A DNA stretch of 49,959 nucleotides from Leifsonia sp. TF02-11. Lineage in GTDB: Bacteria > Actinomycetota > Actinomycetes > Actinomycetales > Microbacteriaceae. This document shows positions 16,716 to 24,361 of this stretch, one piece after another. The notes below the pieces were generated by a model. The model saw only the letters and a program-made list of their open reading frames with translations. It did not search any database and had not been told where the DNA came from. Each line of letters starts with the position of its first letter. Positions within the stretch are counted from its first letter, which is position 1. Made by a program: the position numbers and the translations under genes. The stretch lies in contig NZ_JAGEKP010000025.1 in the NCBI RefSeq assembly GCF_017565305.1, positions 1 through 49,959 of the forward strand, in the 5' to 3' direction.

Positions 16716-16952
16716 ATGTCCAAGATCATCGTCACTCGACTCGCAGACCTGCGGATCGGGGACCGCATCCTCAGCCACGGCGGCCGCATCTACCGCACGC
16801 CGCTGCGCGTCACCGACGAGCTGGGGCCGATCGAGTTCGGCTCGCCCGTGCGCGGCGTCCGCGTCGAGAACCCCAACCCGGTCAGCGGCATCGAGTGGGT
16901 GCTGTACCCGCCCCAGATGGACGGCCGAGAGATGGAGGTCGAGCGCTACTAG
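16716..16952 (+). CDS. Small conserved hypothetical protein
   Basis: 78 residues, mostly beta-strand in appearance (KIIVTRLADLRIGDRILSHGGRIYRTPLRV), suggesting a small barrel fold. No family is recognised. A purine-rich AGGAGAAG stretch precedes the ATG and operator site 5 lies upstream. It is the gene immediately before the SSB gene. Confidence 0.65.
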   Translation: MSKIIVTRLADLRIGDRILSHGGRIYRTPLRVTDELGPIEFGSPVRGVRVENPNPVSGIEWVLYPPQMDGREMEVERY

Positions 16953-16974
16953 GTCATTGCAACTCTATAAACCC

Positions 16975-16988
16975 CAACAGTACTGTTA
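16975..16988. promoter_or_regulatory. Palindromic operator, site 6
   Basis: CAACAGTACTGTTA. Here both half-sites carry the alternative base (CAGTACTG), so symmetry is kept by paired change. It ends 29 bases before the SSB start. Confidence 0.7.
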
Positions 16989-17017
16989 GAGGCACCATCA
17001 TTCTGGGAGGAATCGAA

Positions 17018-17404
17018 ATGAGCTACATCACTCGCACTGGAAACCTGGCCGAGACGCCCACGCTCCGGGAGGGGGAGCACGGCCCGTACACCTACGCCCG
17101 CGTCATCGTCAGCGACCGCATCCGTCAGTCGGATGGCTCCTACAGCGACGGTCCGGCCACGGCCTACGACGTCGCCGTGAGCGGCAACCAGGCGCAGAAC
17201 CTCGTGGACGCGGCCGAGGCAGGCGGAAACATCCGCGTTACCTTCTCCGGCGGCTACCGCATCACCGAGTACAAGGGCGAGCAGGGAACCCGGCTTCAGC
17301 ACGAGGTCCGCGCCGACGAAATCGGTGTGAGCCTGCGCGGACAGAGCGTCACCGTCCAGCGCGCGACGGCCGCCGCCGACACCAACGACGACACCCCGTT
17401 CTGA
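17018..17404 (+). CDS. ssb: Single-stranded DNA-binding protein
   Basis: 128 residues with the OB-fold pattern of bacterial SSB: an N-terminal GNLAETPTLRE strand pair, a central ATAYDVAVSGNQAQNL, and GGNIRVTFSGGYRITEYKGE. The acidic tail ends DDTPF, the usual partner-binding tip. It would coat plasmid DNA entering as single strands or during replication. GGGAGG seven bases before the ATG sets the start, and operator site 6 is upstream. Confidence 0.85.
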   Translation: MSYITRTGNLAETPTLREGEHGPYTYARVIVSDRIRQSDGSYSDGPATAYDVAVSGNQAQNLVDAAEAGGNIRVTFSGGYRITEYKGEQGTRLQHEVRADEIGVSLRGQSVTVQRATAAADTNDDTPF

Positions 17405-17411
17405 GTCGAAG

Positions 17412-17448
17412 CAGGGCCGGGGAGCTGCCCGACAGCTCCCCGGCCCTG
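17412..17448 (+). terminator. Strong hairpin after ssb
   Basis: A perfect 16-bp stem (17412-17427 with 17433-17448, sequence CAGGGCCGGGGAGCTG) with loop CCCGA, seven bases after the ssb stop. There is no T tract, which is common for actinobacterial terminators. Confidence 0.75.
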
Positions 17449-17488
17449 TCACGCCACGCGCACACAACGCAGCAGCATGACGTGACGG

Positions 17489-17502
17489 TAACAGTACTAT
17501 TA
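17489..17502. promoter_or_regulatory. Palindromic operator, site 7 (par operon)
   Basis: TAACAGTACTATTA, identical to site 5. It ends 21 bases before the GTG of parA, with TTGGAGG between, and suggests that the partition operon belongs to the same regulon. Confidence 0.7.
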
Positions 17503-17523
17503 GACCCATTGGAGGTAACCAAC

Positions 17524-18321
17524 GTGACCGCTCGAATCTTCGCCCTCTGCAACCAGAAGGGCGGCGTCGGCAAGTCCACGACCACGTTTCACCTGGCGCG
17601 CGCCGCGGTGCGTGCAGGCCGGCGCGTGCTCGCCGTCGACAACGACCCACAAGGCAACCTGACGACGATCGCCGCGGCCGAGGATGTAGGGGAGGACCAG
17701 GCCGGCCTTGCCGACGCGCTCAGCTCGCGCGCACCTGAGACCATCCGCGACGTCATCGTTCCCGGCGTCTGGCCCGGCCTCGACGTCGTGCCCACCAGTG
17801 GCGTCACGCTCGGCTACGTGCGCGACGAACTCGTGATCGCCGGAGCCGGCCGAGAAGGCCGCCTGCGCGAGGCCCTGGCCAGCGTCGTCGACGACTACGA
17901 CCTGATCCTGATCGACTGCGCACCCAGCCTCGACCAGCTCACCATCAACGGCCTGACGGCCGCCGATGCCGTTGTGGTTGTCACCGAATCCAAGCTGTTC
18001 AGCGCCAACGGGCTCGGCCAGCTCCTCGACACGATCGAGAACGTCAGGGCCTACTACAACCCCGGACTGAGCGTCGCGGGCGTCATCGTCAACAAGCACG
18101 AGGAAAAGACCGTCAGCGGCCGCACATGGCTGGACGAGCTGGGACAAGCCATCACGGCCCGAGGGCTGCGGATGCTCTCACCCGTCGTCCCCAAGCGCGT
18201 CGTCATCTCCGACGCGGCCGAGGCCGCACGCGGCCTCGACGAGTGGGGCGGCTCCGAAGCGACAGAACTCGGAGCCATCTACGCCGACCACCTGACTGCG
18301 ATCGAAGGAGCCGCATCATGA
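17524..18321 (+). CDS. parA: ParA partition ATPase
   Basis: 265 residues. Canonical deviant Walker A CNQKGGVGKSTTT (Lys12, Lys17), Walker A' DNDPQGN, and Walker B LILIDCAPSLD mark a type Ia-like ParA without an N-terminal DNA-binding domain. It drives plasmid segregation with the RHH protein downstream, which it overlaps by four bases (ATGA). The GTG start follows GGAGG by eight bases. Operator site 7 lies just upstream. Confidence 0.92.
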   Translation: MTARIFALCNQKGGVGKSTTTFHLARAAVRAGRRVLAVDNDPQGNLTTIAAAEDVGEDQAGLADALSSRAPETIRDVIVPGVWPGLDVVPTSGVTLGYVRDELVIAGAGREGRLREALASVVDDYDLILIDCAPSLDQLTINGLTAADAVVVVTESKLFSANGLGQLLDTIENVRAYYNPGLSVAGVIVNKHEEKTVSGRTWLDELGQAITARGLRMLSPVVPKRVVISDAAEAARGLDEWGGSEATELGAIYADHLTAIEGAAS

Positions 18322-18743
18322 ACCGACCAGCACCACGCAAATCCAGCCTCGCCGGATCGAGCCCCATCACGCCGCCACCCGCGGCCGCGCCGACTGCCGT
18401 CGACGCCACCCGGTGGACGCAAGAACAGCACGAGGACGCCGACCAGGTAGAGCAGACCCGCCAGCTCCAGGCTGCCGAGCGCGCCGCGACGAAGCCCGCG
18501 CCACGCGAGCCGAAGTCACGGGCGAAGGTGTCGTTCTACCAAGACCCCGCCGACACCGACCGCGTGCGCGGCGCGATCCTCTACACGATGACCACTGAGG
18601 GCAGCCGCAACCTCTCGCAGTTCATCCACAAGGCCGTCATGGCCGAGGTCGAGCGCCTGGAAGCCAAGTACAACAACGGGCAGCCGTTCCCGCCCGTGGG
18701 AGCCCGTGAGCTGCCCCAGGGGGCCGCTGCGGCCAACCTGTAG
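18318..18743 (+). CDS. parB: ParB-like ribbon-helix-helix centromere-binding protein
   Basis: 141 residues. A flexible N-terminal part (about 1-70, Pro/Ala/Gln-rich) precedes a ribbon-helix-helix core (about 75-120, KVSFYQDPADTDRVRGAILY and NLSQFIHKAVMAEVERLE). Small RHH partners of ParA bind centromere repeats and often repress their own operon. It is therefore the best candidate to bind the TAAYAGTACTRTTA palindromes, though the sequence does not prove this. Not homologous to the large HTH-type ParB. Confidence 0.8.
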   Translation: MNRPAPRKSSLAGSSPITPPPAAAPTAVDATRWTQEQHEDADQVEQTRQLQAAERAATKPAPREPKSRAKVSFYQDPADTDRVRGAILYTMTTEGSRNLSQFIHKAVMAEVERLEAKYNNGQPFPPVGARELPQGAAAANL

Positions 18744-18778
18744 ACCGTCCTCGAGTATCGATCCGGAAGGACCACACG

Positions 18779-19537
18779 ATGACCACCACACTGCAGGCGG
18801 TCGAGCCTGCCGAGCCCAACCCGGTAGCCGACGCGATCGCCGCACTCACCGCGGCGGCGCGTCAGACGCGCGTGCGCGGCGCCGGCACCGAGCAGGCCAC
18901 CGTCGAGCCCGTCGATTTCGGAGAAATCGCCACCTACGTCCTCACGGCCGTTGCCGCCAACCTGGGCGGCGTTGAGGAGCTGTTGGCCGGCCGGCCCGGA
19001 TCATGGGAAGCCGACTACGTGCGCCAGATCGTCCACAGCACCGCCGGCGACGACGACGCCGAGCTGCTGCGCTACCGCACCGAGCCGGTGCGGCTGCCGT
19101 TCGACGCGGAGGATGTGTTCTACGACTTCGGTCTGGGCGACCTGTACGACGACGAACGCGACGCGGCCGCAGAAGCCACGTTCACCGAGGGGATGACCGA
19201 GGAGCGGGCCGCGGCCGCGCAGCAGCTCGTCGAGGACGTCGAAGCGCTGTTCGCGCGCGACCTGGCCGCGTACGCCGAGGCGTACCTCACGGCAGCCCGC
19301 CAATACCTCACCGAACAAGGGATCACGTGCGGCGTCGAGCTGGTCACCACTCCGGTGGGTGAGATCCCAACCTGGGACGCACTCAGCGACCAGGTGCACG
19401 AGTACGCCCGCGCGAATGCGCCGCTGCCGATGACGGGGGAGGCCCCCGACTACAGCGACGGCACGCCGGCCGACGCCCTGCGCCGTGCCGGCCTCACGTA
19501 CACCGGTCGCGCACGGACGAACGGCGGCACCGCATGA
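18779..19537 (+). CDS. Hypothetical acidic protein
   Basis: 252 residues, strongly acidic, Ala/Glu/Asp-rich and mainly helical, with a central stretch of clustered acids (YDDERDAAAEATFTEGMTEE). It could mimic DNA, as many plasmid anti-defence proteins do, but there is no direct evidence. GGAAGG before the ATG supports the start. It follows parB after 35 bases and overlaps the next gene by four bases, so it is probably in the par operon. Confidence 0.65.
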   Translation: MTTTLQAVEPAEPNPVADAIAALTAAARQTRVRGAGTEQATVEPVDFGEIATYVLTAVAANLGGVEELLAGRPGSWEADYVRQIVHSTAGDDDAELLRYRTEPVRLPFDAEDVFYDFGLGDLYDDERDAAAEATFTEGMTEERAAAAQQLVEDVEALFARDLAAYAEAYLTAARQYLTEQGITCGVELVTTPVGEIPTWDALSDQVHEYARANAPLPMTGEAPDYSDGTPADALRRAGLTYTGRARTNGGTA

Positions 19538-20058
19538 CGAACTCCCGACTGGCAGAGGCCGCCCTTTCCAAGTACCGCTCTGAGCTGGCCGAGATTGAGG
19601 CCAAGCGCGCACAGGAAGCGGCCGAGCAAGAAGAACTCCGCTCCGAATGGTTGGCGCAGGAGACGAGCAAGCTCGCCCCGACGTACACCCGGCTCTTCCT
19701 GGCCAAGATGGGCTTGCCGGCGGACTCCGGATTCGCGGCCGATCTGCTCTGGTACATGCCTCCCACCGCGACTTCCGCGGGCACGTTCGAACGGCGCGGC
19801 GACGGCACAGTGGTCATGACAGGAGGAATTTCTGGTGAAGACGTCCTCCACGCCGACATCGATGCCATCACGATCCGCGCCGCGGTCAACAACCGTTCAG
19901 AGGATGAGAACCCTCTCGAAGTCACGCTCGTCGACGACTCCGGCCTTGGCAACCCGGAGGCCATCCCCTCCCTGTTCGCGCTCGGCCGGCTGATCACCGA
20001 AGCCCGGGAGCGGCTGGAACAACAGGCTACGGAGCGGTCGGCTGGCGACCGAGCCTGA
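19534..20058 (+). CDS. Hypothetical protein with coiled-coil start
   Basis: 174 residues. An N-terminal charged helix of about 45 residues (EIEAKRAQEAAEQEELRSE) probably forms a coiled coil; the remainder is mixed strand and helix and ends in an Arg/Glu-rich helix. It overlaps the upstream gene by four bases. No family is recognised. Confidence 0.65.
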   Translation: MTNSRLAEAALSKYRSELAEIEAKRAQEAAEQEELRSEWLAQETSKLAPTYTRLFLAKMGLPADSGFAADLLWYMPPTATSAGTFERRGDGTVVMTGGISGEDVLHADIDAITIRAAVNNRSEDENPLEVTLVDDSGLGNPEAIPSLFALGRLITEARERLEQQATERSAGDRA

Positions 20059-20068
20059 CAAGGGACTC

Positions 20069-20395
20069 CTATCGCCGCGGGGGAATCGGCGGCCGGTCCC
20101 AACCATCCTCGATCGCGCCCCGCCACACCCATGCCGTACGCACGATGCCGTTGACCGACGTCCAACGGACCTGAACGGCGCGATCCGTCCAGGCGATCGC
20201 CTCGCACTCTGGGCGGATCACCGTCTCCGGGAAACGCACCCACGCCCGCACCGGCCGCGGCTCCGCCGGCCGGTGAATCGGGTGGTGCTCGACGTCGAGC
20301 TCCGCATCGGTCAGACTCACCGGCTGGGCTCGGATCAGAATCTCCTCCACGCCGCGGCCGATCCCCATTTCGGGATATCGGCGGTTCGTGCTCAT
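20069..20395 (-). CDS. Hypothetical protein
   Basis: 108 residues, tryptophan-rich (TDRAVQVRWTSVNGIVRTAWVWRGAIEDGW) with a beta-strand pattern. It resembles small proteins of unknown function on actinobacterial plasmids. It converges on the preceding plus-strand gene with a 10-base gap and diverges from the next gene. Confidence 0.55.
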   Translation of the reverse strand: MSTNRRYPEMGIGRGVEEILIRAQPVSLTDAELDVEHHPIHRPAEPRPVRAWVRFPETVIRPECEAIAWTDRAVQVRWTSVNGIVRTAWVWRGAIEDGWDRPPIPPRR

Positions 20396-20439
20396 GCCCC
20401 CATTAGACCAGAGATTCGAAAGTATGTTCGAATGGATTC

Positions 20440-20778
20440 GTGCGAACGATTCGGGTGGGGGAGAGCGACTGGCTGGTGCTCGACGACGCGATCCAACCGC
20501 GCTTCTTAATCCACCACGGGCCGGCCGTGAACAAGATCACCCGCGAAACGCTGATGATGTACCGCGTCGACCATTGGGTCCTGAAACGTGCTGACCGGTG
20601 GCCATTGGGCTACTACGAAAGCCTCGCTGAGGCACAGGCCGCCGCCGAAGGCGAGCTAGGCACGCCGAAGTTCCTCGTCCCCATCACCGACCCGCACGGG
20701 CAGATCGTGACCCCGGAGGAACAGCGCGAGCGATGGAAGGCTGGCCTCGACCCACGCAGCGGGACGCCGAGGCCGTGA
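20440..20778 (+). CDS. Hypothetical protein
   Basis: 112 residues starting with GTG. A strand-rich first half (WLVLDDAIQPRFLIHHGP) is followed by YYESLAEAQAAAEGELG, a pattern seen in small DUF-type proteins that read out repeats of Tyr-Glu-Ser-Leu-x-Glu-Ala. No assignment is possible. It converges on the minus-strand gene ending at 20782. Confidence 0.55.
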   Translation: MRTIRVGESDWLVLDDAIQPRFLIHHGPAVNKITRETLMMYRVDHWVLKRADRWPLGYYESLAEAQAAAEGELGTPKFLVPITDPHGQIVTPEEQRERWKAGLDPRSGTPRP

Positions 20779-20781
20779 AGC

Positions 20782-21054
20782 TCAGCCGGCCTGGCGACCG
20801 TCTGGATCGAAGGTCGTACCCCCGTCGTTGAGTAGCCGACTCACGTCCGCGTTGAGCGCCATTACCTGTTCCGGATCGTCCACGATCGCATCCACCATGA
20901 GTTCGAGATAGGCGTACGCCTCCGGCGGAGCCGTCGACGTCCCATTTCGCGCGAAGGCGCGCACCAGCTCGCGTATCTCGTTGAGCTGCCACTGCTGCCT
21001 GGCGATCAGCAACGCATCCCGAAGGTGAGGGTTCGCTTCTGGTTCATCGCTCAT
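20782..21054 (-). CDS. Hypothetical helical protein
   Basis: 90 residues from the ATG at 21054, mostly helical (DALLIARQQWQLNEIRELVRAF), no recognised family. The open frame extends 31 codons further upstream, but that stretch is Arg/Pro/Gly-rich and has no ribosome site. Last of three minus-strand genes that begin with the HTH gene at 21837. Confidence 0.55.
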   Translation of the reverse strand: MSDEPEANPHLRDALLIARQQWQLNEIRELVRAFARNGTSTAPPEAYAYLELMVDAIVDDPEQVMALNADVSRLLNDGGTTFDPDGRQAG

Positions 21055-21109
21055 GCCATCGACACTCTCATACCCAGAGCTGACGAGCCCTCCCGCATTA
21101 CCGGGCGGC

Positions 21110-21442
21110 CTACTTCCGGGACGCGACCGGTTCCATGCGGCCGACATGGTAGCCGGCCACCCAGGCGGGTGCGTCCTGGTCGCTCAGCTCTGCCGGAGCG
21201 ACCACCGGTGCACCCTGCCGGGCAGCTCGTCGCCCAGCGTGGAACGGTCGAAACGCATGCAGCCCTCCATCTGGGCGCCGACGCTCAGCGCGATCGCTCA
21301 GGACCATCCACACAACGACACCGATGCCGGCGACGATCACCACGCCGACGATGAACAGCACGGCGTTGTCCACGATGTTGGCCGCCCACTGCGGCAGGGT
21401 GGGCATGGGCCACGGGTCCGGGACCGCTGTGTACCCCCGCAT
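21110..21442 (-). CDS. Single-pass membrane protein
   Basis: 110 residues with one membrane segment (about 21-45, VDNAVLFIVGVVIVAGIGVVVWMVL) followed by a basic stretch and a soluble tail. The ATG at 21442 shares one base with the stop of the HTH gene (TGATG); an ATG five codons earlier is possible. Cotranscription with the regulator is likely. Function unknown. Confidence 0.6.
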   Translation of the reverse strand: MRGYTAVPDPWPMPTLPQWAANIVDNAVLFIVGVVIVAGIGVVVWMVLSDRAERRRPDGGLHAFRPFHAGRRAARQGAPVVAPAELSDQDAPAWVAGYHVGRMEPVASRK

Positions 21443-21837
21443 CAGCGGTGACCCCACGCGGCGCGGATGCCGTCGCGCACATCGTCTGCGGCTCCCAGGG
21501 GCGCTAACGTCGCGTGCGACACCAAGGTGTCACCGTCCCGTTCAAAACGCTTGGCGATGCGTCCCACCTCGCTCTTGCTGAGCCCGGTGCTCGCGGCGAC
21601 GTCGCGGACGCTGTGGCCGTCGACGAGGAGGGCGAACACCGCTTGCTCCTCCACCTGGTCGAGCACGTGGGATGCGATGGACGCCTGCCGGCGCGCGCGG
21701 TCGATTGCGCCTTTACCGTGCTCGCCACGGCCTACTGCGAACGCGGACTGAAAAGGCCCGCGGGCGATCCGCTCCTCAGTGGTGAGCGAGTCATGCCATC
21801 TGAGCCAATCGAGGTATCCGCCGTCTTGCTGTCCCAT
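21442..21837 (-). CDS. Helix-turn-helix regulator
   Basis: 131 residues. The C-terminal half has a helix-turn-helix, FALLVDGHSVRDVAASTGLSKSEVGRIAKRF, of the kind found in resolvases and small regulators. The start codon lies inside one of two identical inverted repeats (GTCCC-N6-GGGAC at 21831-21846 and 21858-21873), a classic position for autoregulation. It probably represses itself and the two downstream small genes. Confidence 0.7.
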   Translation of the reverse strand: MGQQDGGYLDWLRWHDSLTTEERIARGPFQSAFAVGRGEHGKGAIDRARRQASIASHVLDQVEEQAVFALLVDGHSVRDVAASTGLSKSEVGRIAKRFERDGDTLVSHATLAPLGAADDVRDGIRAAWGHR

Positions 21838-21873
21838 GCTTGGGACACTACACCATCGTCCCGACATTGGGAC
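21831..21873. promoter_or_regulatory. Tandem GTCCC-N6-GGGAC operators
   Basis: Two perfect inverted repeats, GTCCC-atgctt-GGGAC and GTCCC-gacatt-GGGAC, have centres 27 bp apart and unrelated six-base spacers. The first covers the start codon of the HTH gene. The arrangement suggests two dimers of that protein binding on nearby faces of the helix. Confidence 0.65.
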
Positions 21874-21942
21874 AGGGGGCAGGTTCAGAAACGATCGTTA
21901 GCGCAAGCGACCCGGCGGGCCATAGCGGTGCCCGACGACCAG

Positions 21943-21969
21943 GCTGGTGCCGCCCGAGATGGCACCAGC
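21943..21969. terminator. Hairpin upstream of the secreted-protein operon
   Basis: GCTGGTGCC (21943-21951) pairs perfectly with GGCACCAGC (21961-21969), followed by TTTGATGTT on the plus strand. It lies 113 bases before the GTG at 22082, so it may be an attenuator or a remnant terminator. Nothing else is evident in 21874-22081. Confidence 0.4.
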
Positions 21970-22081
21970 TTTGATGTTCTCGGATGCTCGTGGAGCTCTC
22001 GCGCTTGGTACTTGCGTCCCCTAGACAGGGCGTTCTAGACTCCGGCTCAGCTTCACGTTCACTGAGGATTGGGGAGATATC

Positions 22082-22438
22082 GTGAAAAAGCGTTCAATCA
22101 TTGGGGTTGCAGGTGCTGCAGCTCTTGTCGCTGCTTCTGTCATTGGATTCAGCGCACCGGCACAGGCATCCATCACTCAGTGCGGCAGTAACCGCGCGTG
22201 CGCCTGGACTGACTCCAGCTATGCCGGAGCCTTCGGATCGTGGACCAGCAGCCAGTCGTCGCTTGCGGGGTTCCACGACGTCATCTCCTCCGTCGCCAAC
22301 AACCGAACTGCCTATATCGGCTGGTTCAGCGACCCCGGTTACTCGGGTTCATTGTTCCAGCAGCCCGGAGGAGCCGCGGGCTTCTTCAATTGGCCTGACT
22401 GGCGTAACGACTCGTTCGACTCCCTCTACTTCTACTGA
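22082..22438 (+). CDS. Secreted I36-family (crystallin-like) small protein
   Basis: 118 residues. A Sec signal ending SAPAQA-S gives a mature part of about 89 residues. This part has two halves resembling the peptidase inhibitor I36 / beta-gamma-crystallin-like repeat (CAWTDSSYAGAFGSW... ISSVANN and IGWFSDPGYSGSLFQ...), and two cysteines close to the N-terminus. Such proteins are exported and can be inhibitors or antimicrobial toxins. GTG start after GGGGAG. First gene of a four-gene operon with a dedicated lipoprotein, adaptor and ABC transporter. Confidence 0.75.
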   Translation: MKKRSIIGVAGAAALVAASVIGFSAPAQASITQCGSNRACAWTDSSYAGAFGSWTSSQSSLAGFHDVISSVANNRTAYIGWFSDPGYSGSLFQQPGGAAGFFNWPDWRNDSFDSLYFY

Positions 22439-23274
22439 TGGCGGGTGGGCGGCTGACAGCGACGACTTCAGCAGCAGCGCTCATCTTCGTCGTTGCATTG
22501 ACCGGGTGTTCGTCCGGGCCGTCGCAAGCGCACGCCAACGTGCGCGCGCAGCTCAATCCGGCGACGGCACAGATTCTGTTGCCGCTTGAGTCATATGCGA
22601 TGAGTTGGGGTGAGGTTCAGACGGTCAACCATGCGAACTCGATTGCGATCGAAAAGTGCATGGCCAACAAGGGGCTGACTTTCCCCCGCGCGTCTCAGGA
22701 TTGGTCGGCGCTCGCGCCTCTACCGGATCGTCGGTATGGGTTATGGGCGCCGGCCGACGCTGAGGCCAATGGGTACGAGCTACCCGAGTCGAGTCAGTCG
22801 AAAGATGTTCAAGCCCAGGAGGATGCGCTCGGTCCCGATTGGTGGCAGGACTATCGGGCGTGCTTCAAATCAACCAAGCAGCTACCCGTGATGGGGGTAA
22901 ACACGTCGCCGGATCAGTCGGTGGTAGATCGCGGGATGAATGAATCGTTCGAGGCTCTTCTTGCCAGCGACGAGTTTAAGTCGGTCCGGGAGAAGTGGCT
23001 CAGCTGCATACAGGACGGGGGCCTGGCGGCCAACAAGGATGCCCGGGTTCTGGTGCCTCAATTCCCTTCCGCTGGAGAAGAGCAGCTCGAGGTCGCTGCA
23101 ATCGACGTACGGTGCAAAGAATCACTCAATTCCGTCCAGACGCTGGCGGACTGGGAAGCGACCAAGCAGGCAGGGTACATCGATGATCACGAGGGCGAAT
23201 TGACGGCCTACCGCGACAAGGTCAAGAAGGTGGTCGCCCAAGCACAGAAATTGGTCACGACCGTTGGCGGGTGA
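22438..23274 (+). CDS. Lipoprotein of the I36/ABC operon
   Basis: 278 residues. The lipobox VALTGC near residue 24 predicts lipid anchoring outside the membrane. The mature part is helical with four further cysteines (KCMANKG, RACFKS, LSCIQDG, VRCKES), which could form two disulfides. No family is recognised. The ATG overlaps the stop of the secreted-protein gene by one base. The role could be immunity or a binding partner in export. Confidence 0.75.
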   Translation: MAGGRLTATTSAAALIFVVALTGCSSGPSQAHANVRAQLNPATAQILLPLESYAMSWGEVQTVNHANSIAIEKCMANKGLTFPRASQDWSALAPLPDRRYGLWAPADAEANGYELPESSQSKDVQAQEDALGPDWWQDYRACFKSTKQLPVMGVNTSPDQSVVDRGMNESFEALLASDEFKSVREKWLSCIQDGGLAANKDARVLVPQFPSAGEEQLEVAAIDVRCKESLNSVQTLADWEATKQAGYIDDHEGELTAYRDKVKKVVAQAQKLVTTVGG

Positions 23275-24361
23275 GCCGCGGCGGCTGCGTCGTTTGGATC
23301 ATCCCTTCCGCGCACTCGCATTTGTCTTAATCACGGTCCTTATCGCGGGTGCGGCATTCCTTCTGGGTATATGGGTGCGTTCGCCGGACTCGGCTGTGCT
23401 TGACGCTCGCGGGACGAATGTGCCCGTATACGCCCCGGTTGAATCCAGGACCGTGACCGCCGACATCCGCATCCAAGGCGAGGTCTCGGGGACACAGGAA
23501 CAGCCGGTGACGGTTGGCCCACCGGCGGGCGCAGAGCGCATCGTTGTCACTTCTGTTTCGGCTAACCCCGGCCCACTTACCAACGGACAGCTTCTTGGTA
23601 CTGTCTCGAACAGACCCGTGTTTCTGTACAGCGTGGATATACCGCTCTTCCGGAACCTGGTCGCTGGAGATACTGGCAGTGACGTCGCCAGCTTGCAAAA
23701 GGCGCTTGGAGTCCCGCAAACGGGGAAGGTCGATAGCGCCACCCTCAGTGCAGTGCGCTCCGCCTACTCAGCCGCAAATGTCGAGCCACCTGGTGGTCGA
23801 TACTCCACGACGATCACCACCGCAGAGTTCTACACCGTTCCAACCTCGCTCGGCGCCCTCTCCTTGGTCTCTGTCGCTCCGGCCGGCACTTCCGTGGACA
23901 ACGATCACCCCTTCGCTGTGCTGGGAATGGGATCCCCCTACGTCAGTGTGCGAGCCAGTGTCAGCGAGGCCGAACAAATCAAACTGAACGACAAGGTGAC
24001 AATCACCGGCTCTGGCGGGAAAAAGGGCACCGGCGCCGTGGCCAAGATCAGTGACTTCCAGTCGAGCCCCACCAGCGGCGGACGGCCACCCGGCCGCGAC
24101 ATCCAAATCAACCTTGATGCCGGCGGAAACCTGACGGCAGGCGACGCCGTCGCAGTCCTCTTCGGCACCGAGTCAAAACCCGACATGGCAGTGCCTACAA
24201 TCGCCATCCGGTCGGACTCTGGCGGTGACTACGTGATCAAGCGCAGCAAATCGGATACTCCTGCGCGCACTCCAATCGTCGTGGTACGAAATGCGGACGG
24301 GTGGACGGCCATCAAAGCTGAGGGCCTCGCAGTCGGGGACGAGATATTGGTGTCCCAATGA
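23264..24361 (+). CDS. Membrane-fusion protein with peptidoglycan-binding domain
   Basis: 365 residues. One N-terminal membrane segment (about 18-38) is followed by a beta-barrel/lipoyl-like adaptor region. A PG_binding_1-type helical module lies at about 131-175 (GDTGSDVASLQKALGVPQTGKVDSATL), then the second half of the adaptor. It is the Gram-positive counterpart of an HlyD/MacA adaptor and would join the ABC transporter to the cell wall. It overlaps the lipoprotein gene by 11 bases (start TTG 23264) and the ABC gene by four. Confidence 0.8.
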   Translation: MAGEPRRLRRLDHPFRALAFVLITVLIAGAAFLLGIWVRSPDSAVLDARGTNVPVYAPVESRTVTADIRIQGEVSGTQEQPVTVGPPAGAERIVVTSVSANPGPLTNGQLLGTVSNRPVFLYSVDIPLFRNLVAGDTGSDVASLQKALGVPQTGKVDSATLSAVRSAYSAANVEPPGGRYSTTITTAEFYTVPTSLGALSLVSVAPAGTSVDNDHPFAVLGMGSPYVSVRASVSEAEQIKLNDKVTITGSGGKKGTGAVAKISDFQSSPTSGGRPPGRDIQINLDAGGNLTAGDAVAVLFGTESKPDMAVPTIAIRSDSGGDYVIKRSKSDTPARTPIVVVRNADGWTAIKAEGLAVGDEILVSQ

